Assembly: GCA_024278415.1 (NCBI GenBank)
Contig: JAJRTI010000441.1
Coordinates: 1-16,274 of the forward strand
Direction of reading: 5' to 3'
Source of the DNA: Planctomycetota bacterium
GTDB taxonomy: Bacteria; Planctomycetota; Brocadiia; JAJRTI01
DNA: 16,274 nt
In this document: positions 1 through 6,800 of the stretch, one piece after another
Layout: each line of letters begins with the position of its first letter
Numbering within the stretch: position 1 is the stretch's first letter
Translations under genes and position numbers: made by a program
The notes under the pieces: generated by a model
Seen by the model: the letters and a program-made list of their open reading frames with translations, nothing else
Databases searched by the model: none
Told to the model about the DNA's origin: nothing

Positions 1-595
1 TGCCCCAGAAGCACGTGTGCGGCGCGGGCGCGTAGTGGAGCGTGAGGTAGTGGTGCATGCCCACCAGGTCCAACTCGCGCGGCACGGCCGGGTGTTCGAG
101 TAGGGCCTTGATCTCGGAACCGAAGACGAACTGCTCGCGGTCGTGGTAGTAGAAGAGCGGCTTGATGCCGGCGCGGTCCCGGGCGAGCAACAGCTTGCGC
201 TCCTTCGCGTCCCACACCGCGAGCGCGAACATGCCGTTGAGCCGGTCCATGAGCCGGTCGCCGTGCTCCTCGTAGAGGTGCACGAGCACTTCGGTGTCGC
301 AGCGCGTGCGGAAGCGGTGGCCCTTGCCCTCCAGCTCCGGCCGCAGGTCGACGAAGTTGTACAGCTCCCCGTTCTGCGCGGCCCATATTGTCTCATCCTC
401 GTTCGCCATGGGCTGGTGGCCGCCGGCGAGGTCGATGATGCTCAGCCGCCGCGCTCCGATGCCCACGCCCGGCGCGACAAACACGCCCTCGTCGTCCGGC
501 CCCCGATGCTCCAGCACCGCGCACATGGAGCGCAGCACCGCCTCCTCGACGGGAACGCTTGGCTCGAATTCAACAATGCCGCAGATGCCGCACAT
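1..595 (-). CDS. asnB: Asparagine synthase (glutamine-hydrolysing), N-terminal part; runs off the window
   Basis: Reading the minus strand from the ATG at 593-595 gives a protein starting MCGICGIVEF, followed by EHRGPDDEG, GARRLSIIDL, QNGELYNF, CDTEVLVHLYEEHG, NGMFALAVWD and LLARDRAGIKPLFYY. This is the class-II glutamine amidotransferase domain of AsnB; Cys2 is the N-terminal nucleophile that takes ammonia from glutamine, so the start is certain. About 198 codons are visible. The C-terminal ATP-dependent synthase domain, which amidates aspartate, lies outside the window, so a relative such as an exopolysaccharide- or peptide-linked amidotransferase cannot be excluded. No Shine-Dalgarno sequence is visible; a heptamer repeat (603-623) sits just upstream. 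The gap to the amidohydrolase upstream is about 170 bases and holds a palindrome, so shared transcription is uncertain. Confidence 0.93.
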   Translation of the reverse strand, partial: MCGICGIVEFEPSVPVEEAVLRSMCAVLEHRGPDDEGVFVAPGVGIGARRLSIIDLAGGHQPMANEDETIWAAQNGELYNFVDLRPELEGKGHRFRTRCDTEVLVHLYEEHGDRLMDRLNGMFALAVWDAKERKLLLARDRAGIKPLFYYHDREQFVFGSEIKALLEHPAVPRELDLVGMHHYLTLHYAPAPHTCFWG

Positions 596-602
596 TAGCA
601 GA

Positions 603-623
603 AGGTGTTAGGTGTTGGGTGTT
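603..623. repeat. Three tandem copies of a heptamer, (A/G)GGTGTT
   Basis: Positions 603-609, 610-616 and 617-623 read AGGTGTT, AGGTGTT and GGGTGTT. The tract ends 7 bases upstream of the asnB start codon and occupies the place where a ribosome binding site would be expected. Copy-number change would alter the asnB leader; whether that happens is unknown. Confidence 0.75.
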
Positions 624-665
624 AGCACAGCATTCGGCAGGCCCGCGTAGGGATCGCACGCGTTT

Positions 666-696
666 GTAGCACGCTCGTAAGAGCGTCCCTGCCCCG
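666..696 (+). repeat. GTAG-headed palindrome (REP-like unit A)
   Basis: GTAG at 666-669 is followed by a 6-bp stem ACGCTC (671-676), loop GTAA (677-680) and GAGCGT (681-686). It has the same layout and the same GTAA loop as the units at 3727 and 3787, with a different stem sequence that keeps base pairing. It lies in the intergenic region between the amidohydrolase stop and asnB. Confidence 0.6.
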
Positions 697-765
697 ATGA
701 TACGGAAGGCCCGGATCGGAACGCACTGACGTGCGTGCGACGAGCAGCGGATCGCGCCTTTGCGT

Positions 766-1590
766 TTACTCCGCTATCCCGATGACGCGCTTGGCGTTGT
801 CGGCCATGATCGCTTGGCGCATCTCGTCGGTCATGTCGGTCGTCTTCATCCACTCCACGATGGGCAGCTTGTCGTTGTAGTAGACAATGTCCGTGCCGAA
901 GAGCAGTTTGCGCCAGTGGCGTTCGAGGAAGCCTTCCGTGAACTTGGGGTCGCGGGTCAAGGCATTGTACCCGGACCCGGCCGAGATGTCGGCGTAGAGA
1001 TTGTCGTACTCCGCGAGCAGGCGGTCGACAGCCCCGCCCGGCTTCACCGGCGTGTTGGGATAGCCCTGCCGCGGGTCGTCGGCGCTGATCGCGCTCCAAA
1101 AGGCTGGGCCGTGGCCGACGAACGTCACGTTCGGGAATTCTTTGAGACACTTCTCCAAGCGCGGCAGGCCGACCTCGTCCCAACACAAGGCGTGGTTGAT
1201 CTCGAAGTCGAGCGGCAGGCCATGCTCGTTGCACTTGGCGTAAAGGATCTTGTTGAGCGGGTCGTCGAACGCGAGGCCGTTCACGTGCTCGCCGAAGCCG
1301 CGGCATCCGTGGACCGTGACGAAGTGGTCGATGAACTGCGCGGCCATGGGATAGCGCGGGTCGACACAGAGGAACGCGATGAACCGCTCCGGGTACAGGT
1401 TCCGGGCCTCGACGCATTCCTCGGTGAGCAAGTATCCCCACGACCCCTCCGGGCTCTCCAGGGGCAGCAGCACCGCGACGTCGATGCCCTCGCGGTTCAT
1501 GCGGTCGATGAGTTGGTGTGCGGACAGGGGCGGCTTCGCCGGGTAGCGTTCCCGTCCCATGTTGCCAAAGTGTGCGTGGAAGTCGATCAT
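766..1590 (-). CDS. Amidohydrolase-2 family TIM-barrel metal hydrolase
   Basis: A 274-residue protein starting MIDFHAHFGN. The HxH pair (His5, His7) at the end of the first strand, FVGHGP (His160), YADISAGSGYNAL (Asp201 region) and KLLFGTD (Asp234) are the metal-ligand and active-site landmarks of the amidohydrolase-related (Pfam Amidohydro_2) family. Members act as cytoplasmic hydrolases or non-oxidative decarboxylases; the substrate here cannot be told. An ATG 26 codons upstream is in frame, but the start at 1588-1590 is preferred: it puts HxH at the N-terminus as usual, has AGGA about 6 bases upstream (1597-1600), and excludes a low-complexity stretch coded by the nonamer repeat at 1626-1662. 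It follows the OPT-like gene on the same strand after about 135 bases and ends in TAA. Confidence 0.87.
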   Translation of the reverse strand: MIDFHAHFGNMGRERYPAKPPLSAHQLIDRMNREGIDVAVLLPLESPEGSWGYLLTEECVEARNLYPERFIAFLCVDPRYPMAAQFIDHFVTVHGCRGFGEHVNGLAFDDPLNKILYAKCNEHGLPLDFEINHALCWDEVGLPRLEKCLKEFPNVTFVGHGPAFWSAISADDPRQGYPNTPVKPGGAVDRLLAEYDNLYADISAGSGYNALTRDPKFTEGFLERHWRKLLFGTDIVYYNDKLPIVEWMKTTDMTDEMRQAIMADNAKRVIGIAE

Positions 1591-1625
1591 GGGGGTTCCT
1601 GGCGCTCGTGGTGAATGGTGTGATC

Positions 1626-1662
1626 GGTCTGACAGATCCGACAGGTCTGACTGATCCCGACT
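1626..1662. repeat. Degenerate nonamer tandem repeat upstream of the amidohydrolase
   Basis: The stretch reads as four units of about 9 bases: GGTCTGACA, GATCCGACA, GGTCTGACT, GATCCCGACT. Only GA(C) and the spacing are strict, so it is a degenerate array. It lies in the leader of the amidohydrolase gene, between the preferred start codon and the upstream transporter gene. No function can be assigned. Confidence 0.6.
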
Positions 1663-1725
1663 GGGCACGGATATCCCGCGCCAGATCGGAACGCTGCCGA
1701 GATTATAGCATGGCAGACGCGCCGC

Positions 1726-3699
1726 TCAGTAGACCGTGTACTTCACCGCCTTGTCGAGGAGATGGATGGCGAGCCCGATGCCGTGGATCAACCCCACGCC
1801 GCAGCCAAAGCCGGCCAGCACGACTGGCGCGCTGCGATTCCACAGTTCCTTGCCCAGGCGCGGAGCGATCGCGTACCGCCCGATGAGCGCGCCCACGAGC
1901 CGGCCGATCAGACTTGGCACAGGCTGGGCGTACCCTCCGACCGCGCCGTAGAAGAGCGCTAGGGGCCACCCGAAATGGCTGAAGAGGCCATAGGTCATCA
2001 GCACGAGCGTGCCGCTGCCGATGATGAAGCGCGGGTGGATGGCCGTGGCGAGCGCCTCGCGGGCCGAGGTGCCCGGGAGCGTGAGCGACATCCAGATGGA
2101 CTGGCTGTACGCGCGGGTGGGCCACTGCTTCTGCGCCACGTCGTACGCGCCCGAGGGGATCGGCGCGAGCTTCCAGAATACGGTCCAGAACACCAAGCTG
2201 CCGATGATGAGCAGCGGCAGGCCAAACGCTTCCGCGCACAGCAGGCTGCTGAAGCGGGTGCGCGTGAGTTCGAGTTGCTTGAACGTCTGCACCATGCCGC
2301 CCACGTTGCTGATGGGCAGCGGCGCGAACCACACGCCCACCCCCTGGTAGCCACTGCACAGCAGGATGCCGTGCCTCATGTAGGGGATCTCGGTCCACTT
2401 GCCCGCGCCCATCATGCCCACGAGCCGCGCGGTCACGTACGACATCATGGGGCTGTAGATGAGGCCCAGCGTGATGAGGATCCAGAAGCGGAAGTTCGGG
2501 ATGAGATAGCGGCAGAGGATGACCTGCCCCACGAGCGCGGCGGCCGCGATGGCGATGCACCACTTGATGGGGAAGTCGCCGCGGCGCTGGCGCATCTCCT
2601 CGATGCGCTCATGCTCGACGCGGCTCACCTTCTGCCGCAGGCGCTTGACCATGGTCATGATGCCGATAGCGGCCATGGCGAACCCCACGCCCATGCTCGC
2701 ACTCACCCAGAAGTTCTTGGCCAGCGTCTGGCCGGTCGCGCCCGCGCTCATGCCATACTGCCAGTCCTTGGCCACACCGGTCCACACGAGCACCGGGTTG
2801 ACGCCCACGTGCGCAACCAGGCTCGCGAGGGCCATGCCCACGACGATGTGGAAAGGCATGATCATGCCGAGGAGGATGTGGCCGAGGTTGAAGTCCACGC
2901 CGAACACCGCGGCCGGCAGCAACCAGTGGAGGCGGATCGAGTAGTCTAAGCGCAAGAAGTTGAAGACGTTCATCGGCGCCTTGAGGAAGCGACCCGTCAT
3001 GTACGGGAAGAGATACGTGGAGAACGTCCATGCCACGCCAATGAAGATGCCGAAGAGGAACGCGCGCCAGCGCCAGGTGTCGCGGTCCGCGAGCGAGTCC
3101 GCGAGCGCGATCGCTCCGCCGGCCTGCACCGGCGCCAGGGGGAACGGCAGGCGCTCCATGTCGTTGGTGAGGCGGAAGAGCACGAACCCAAAACTGAGCG
3201 CGAGCGCGCGGCCCAGCACGAGCGTGCCCACCGCGAGCGCGATCGGCCCTAGCCAGTCCCACTGGAGGAAGCTCCGCGTGCCCATGGCCTCCGAATCCGC
3301 CGGCGGGCTGACCCATCTGGGAATGTACTCGGTGATGCCCGCGTTCGCGGCCTGCGCGGATTGGGTAAAGTAGCGGTTCCACATCAGGTGCTCGAACGGC
3401 CCGCCAGTGATGGCCACGAACCCCAGCAGCGACAGCAGGATGACCATCTCCTGCTGCTTGAGTTGCACGAACGACCGCCGCGCGACCTCCACCAGCAGCA
3501 GCATCGTGACCCACTTGCCGGCCTCGCCCAAGCCCGCGCCGCCCGCGAGCCGGAGGTAGATCGTCATCGGCATCATGATCATCGTGCAGAACACGATGGC
3601 GACCATCGTGCGCAGGGTGAAGCCGTTCTCGAACGGCGCGTCTTCAGCCTGCCCGTCGAACGTGCCGAGGCCGGTCCCGTTTTGGAGGTCTTGTGCCAT
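1726..3699 (-). CDS. Polytopic membrane protein, OPT (oligopeptide transporter)-like
   Basis: A 657-residue protein with a hydrophilic N-terminus of about 28 residues and then roughly 14 hydrophobic segments through to the C-terminus. The segment LPFPLAPVQAGGAIALAD resembles the PFP-A...GG signature region of OPT-superfamily transporters, and the length fits. Landmarks include GFTLRTMVAIVF, PMTIYLRLAGGAGLG, MGTRSFLQWDWLGP and FGWPLALFYGAVGG. Related planctomycete proteins are often annotated only as peptide transporter or as DUF-containing membrane proteins; the cargo is unknown. The start at 3697-3699 has no clear Shine-Dalgarno sequence. It lies 185 bases downstream of the giant FtsX-like gene on the same strand, and the gap is filled by four REP-like units, so transcription may be shared but modulated there. 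It ends in TGA. Confidence 0.75.
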   Translation of the reverse strand: MAQDLQNGTGLGTFDGQAEDAPFENGFTLRTMVAIVFCTMIMMPMTIYLRLAGGAGLGEAGKWVTMLLLVEVARRSFVQLKQQEMVILLSLLGFVAITGGPFEHLMWNRYFTQSAQAANAGITEYIPRWVSPPADSEAMGTRSFLQWDWLGPIALAVGTLVLGRALALSFGFVLFRLTNDMERLPFPLAPVQAGGAIALADSLADRDTWRWRAFLFGIFIGVAWTFSTYLFPYMTGRFLKAPMNVFNFLRLDYSIRLHWLLPAAVFGVDFNLGHILLGMIMPFHIVVGMALASLVAHVGVNPVLVWTGVAKDWQYGMSAGATGQTLAKNFWVSASMGVGFAMAAIGIMTMVKRLRQKVSRVEHERIEEMRQRRGDFPIKWCIAIAAAALVGQVILCRYLIPNFRFWILITLGLIYSPMMSYVTARLVGMMGAGKWTEIPYMRHGILLCSGYQGVGVWFAPLPISNVGGMVQTFKQLELTRTRFSSLLCAEAFGLPLLIIGSLVFWTVFWKLAPIPSGAYDVAQKQWPTRAYSQSIWMSLTLPGTSAREALATAIHPRFIIGSGTLVLMTYGLFSHFGWPLALFYGAVGGYAQPVPSLIGRLVGALIGRYAIAPRLGKELWNRSAPVVLAGFGCGVGLIHGIGLAIHLLDKAVKYTVY

Positions 3700-3726
3700 G
3701 GATCAAGGGATTGCAGGGCGGCGCTT

Positions 3727-3787
3727 GTAGCAGGCCCGTAAGGGCCTTCTGCTCGGTGCAAGGGAAAGGCCCTTACGGGCCTACTAC
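3727..3787. repeat. Facing pair of GTAG-headed palindromes (REP-like units B and C)
   Basis: Unit B on the plus strand has GTAG at 3727-3730 and stem AGGCCC (3732-3737), loop GTAA, GGGCCT (3742-3747). Unit C is its minus-strand mirror, with GTAG complementary to 3784-3787 and the same stem and loop (3767-3782). The 21-base arms differ at one position and enclose 19 bases. Each unit can fold alone, or both can fold into one long hairpin. There is no T-run, so it is not a classical intrinsic terminator. Confidence 0.8.
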
Positions 3788-3812
3788 CAGCGCATTCGCA
3801 AGTCGGTGGGGC

Positions 3813-3888
3813 GTAGCCGCACCCGCCAGGGCGCGGGGCGAATGTCTGTCTTCTTGTGTCAATCCCGCATGCTGGCGCATGCGGCTAC
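3813..3888. repeat. Facing pair of GTAG-headed palindromes (REP-like units D and E)
   Basis: Unit D (+) has GTAG at 3813-3816 followed by an imperfect palindrome with CCCGC (3822-3826) and GCGGG (3833-3837). Unit E (-) has GTAG complementary to 3885-3888, then a perfect 8-bp stem CCGCATGC, loop GCCA, GCATGCGG (3865-3884). Bases 3863-3891 are identical to 13149-13177, where the partner unit also resembles D. The stop codon of the giant gene is the TAG inside the GTAG of unit E. Confidence 0.8.
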
Positions 3889-6800
3889 GGCGCCAACACG
3901 CGCTGGCCTTGCTCGATGTATTCGGTTCGCTGCGCGCGCTTGATCGTGCGCCAGATCAGAAACTGCTTGCGCAAGACGCGGAAGAACCGCTTGTTCATGC
4001 GCTGCCAGTCGCCCGGCGTGCCGGTCAAATGCTCCAGACGCACGCACACGTCGCACACGCGCGCGTCCTTGGGGTCGTGCGGGAACGCGATCGACACGGC
4101 CTGCTTTACGCCGGCATCGAACGGCGTCAGCCAGATCTCTGCCTTGGTCTGGATCATGGCTTGGCCATCGCGCTCGCCTCGCTCGAGGGCGACCACGTCG
4201 GTGAAGAAGACTCCGACCGACGCTTCGCGGTAGCTCTCGAAGTAGCGATAGAAGAACGCCGCAATGCCGGGTGCGATAGCCACCGGCACGTGGAAGGGCA
4301 TCTCGAAGTTCCACACGGTGCCTTCCGGCGGCGGCGGGCTCCACGAACGCGCGACGCTCGGCGTGGACATCTTGTACGCCACGCGGGCCGGATACGCGGT
4401 CGAGACCATGATGAGGACGAGCACGAGCACCGACACCAAGACCGCGGACGCGGACGAGTAGTTTAGCGACAGCCCTGTCACCAGGCCGAACTTGATGATA
4501 ACGAACGCGGAGATCTGGCCCACAAAGTAGCCCAACATAATGCCGAGCACGCCATACACGGCCGACTCCGCGAAGAAGAGCGTGGAGATGTGGATGGGGC
4601 TCAAGCCTACCGATCCGAAGATCGCGATCTCCCGCGAGCGTTCATACACCGAGGTGAGCATCGTGTTGAGGATGATGAGCCCGCCAATCAGCAGCGGGAT
4701 GACGAGGTCGCCCAGGCCCGCGACCCACACGAACCCGAGGTACGACCACGCTTCGACCTTGTCGCCAAGCGCGATGAAACAGAGCGCCTCGCTGCGGGAC
4801 GCGAAGTCCTGCACGAGGCGCTCCCCGCGCAGGGGATCCTTGAACCGCAGCGCCACGCTCTTGATGGGCGCGCCCATGTTGCGCATCGCGGCGTAGTTCG
4901 CGAACACGACCGTGTCCATGTCGAGGTGCACGAACTGCGCGAGCCCGCCGATGGTGGAGCCCTGCGCGCGGATGGGCATGAGCGGCGCCATGTGCTCGCC
5001 GTCCAGATCCTTGATTTCTTGGAGCCGCCCCGGCTGGAAGATGCCGACGAGCTTGAAGTCCCGGCCGTAGATGCGCACTTTGGCTTGGCCCACGTCCTCC
5101 TGCGTGAGGTCGAGCTGGTTCGCCACGTTTTCGGGCAGCATGCACTGCGGCTCGGGATCGTGCGTGAACCAGAGCCCGCCCTCGACCTCCTGGTTGATGC
5201 CCGAAACGTCGGCCTCCTCCGGCGCAAAGCCGGCCATGCCGTCCACGAAGACGCGTTTGCCGGCGCGCTCGACCGGGATGAGCAGCGTCTGTTCGCTCCC
5301 GCGGTAGATCCAGCAGCGGGGGGCGATCGCGGCTTCCTTGCTGAAAGTGGTGCGCAGCACTTCCGGCGCAGCCTCGCTCATCGAGCCCCACTGCCGGTCC
5401 CGTATCATCACGCCGGGGTACGACGGCGCGTGGTCGAACTCCGCGCGGAACTGCTTGCGCGAGATCTCGCCCGAGGTGAGCGACAGCAGCGAGTACGTGA
5501 GCAACACGAGCGTGAGCAAGGTGAGCGAGGTGCGCGTCTTGCGCCGGCGCATGTTCCCGATGCCCAGGGCGAACCCCGCCCACGTCGCGCCCGCGCGGTT
5601 CACGTCTTGCCCGTGCACGCGCGCCGCGACGTCGTGCAGCTCCTGCACCTGCCGGTCGAACTTCGCGAGCATCATCGTGAGCACGATGAGCACGAGCGAG
5701 AGGATGACGAACGCGAGCGGGATGAGGTAGGGGCTCGTGGCCACCTCGAAGCCCGGGTGCAGCACGTTGAGGATGAGGCAAATGAGGATGAAGATCCCGA
5801 CCACGACCATGAGCCGGCGCTGGAGTTCCGCGATGCCGAAGAGGAGGCGTTCGAGGAAGATCGAGAACGGCACCACCAGCACGAACGCGAGGATCAAGCC
5901 ATAGATCGTGTCCGTCATCACGTTCCAGATGAGCGGATAGGCCGTGCCGGCGCGCGTGACCGTGTCGAAGAGGTCGTGCATGGCGGCCGAGTAGTTGCGC
6001 TGCTGCTTCTCCGCGAGCGCCTTGTTGATGGAGGCCGCGGCCTGGTCCACCATCGCATCGGTGAACGGGTAGCGGATGCCGCACTGCTGCATGCGGTCGC
6101 GCCGGAAGCGCACGAGCCGCTCTTGGTCCATCGCCGCCTGGAAGAAGGACGCGGGGATGCGGCCGTCGGGCTGTGGGCCGAAGCCGAGGCCCGTGGGTTT
6201 GTCTTTCGTGGTGTTGAGCAACAGCAGCGCGAAGTCGCCGCTGCCGCCGGCGATGAGCTTGAGGCGCCACATGGGGTCGAGCGCGATCATGGCCGCGCGG
6301 CCGTTGCTCCGGCCGCCCCAGCGTTGCGGGAAGCCGTCGTTTTGGTCGAGCAGGCTGATGGCGCTCACGTAGGTCATCGATCGCACGTCCAGCGTTTCGT
6401 AGAACTCGAGCTGCTGGAACGGGAACAGCACCGTGGGTGTCGACGCGGACACGCCGCCTTCGCCGCCCACGCGGCCCACGCCGAAGATCCCCTGGTCGAT
6501 GGACATGGACAGCGCGCCGTCGGCTTCGACGAGGTACGCGTCCTTGCGCATCTTGGGGTCGGGGCCGTCGAAGACCATGCACGCCCAGCCGTCCGCGTTC
6601 GTGATCATGTGGCCCCACGCGCGCACTCCGGTATGGCCCAGCGAGCACTCGCGCTTGGCGTCGTTGCCCGGCTGCGCGCGCTGCGCGTCGAAGTCCTCGA
6701 GCAGGATCAGCACGTTCGGCACCGGCTGCTCCGCGATGCCGGTGTAGGTCATCTTCTTGGGATCGAGGTACAGCGCGCGCGTGCGCGCGAAGTCGAGCAG

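Noticed and set aside
766..1668. Amidohydrolase start at the upstream ATG (1666-1668)
   Set aside because: The extra 26 residues are coded by the nonamer repeat (SDLSDLSD) and would displace the HxH motif from the N-terminus; the ATG at 1590 has a ribosome binding site.
1975..2949. A 324-codon plus-strand open frame opposite the OPT-like gene
   Set aside because: Highly charged, His/Arg/Glu-rich composition with no domain; the opposite strand encodes a well-formed membrane protein.
3727..3787. Intrinsic terminator after the giant gene
   Set aside because: The stems are strong, but no T-run follows on either strand, and the GTAG heads and mirrored pairing fit REP-like repeats better. A partial termination effect remains possible.
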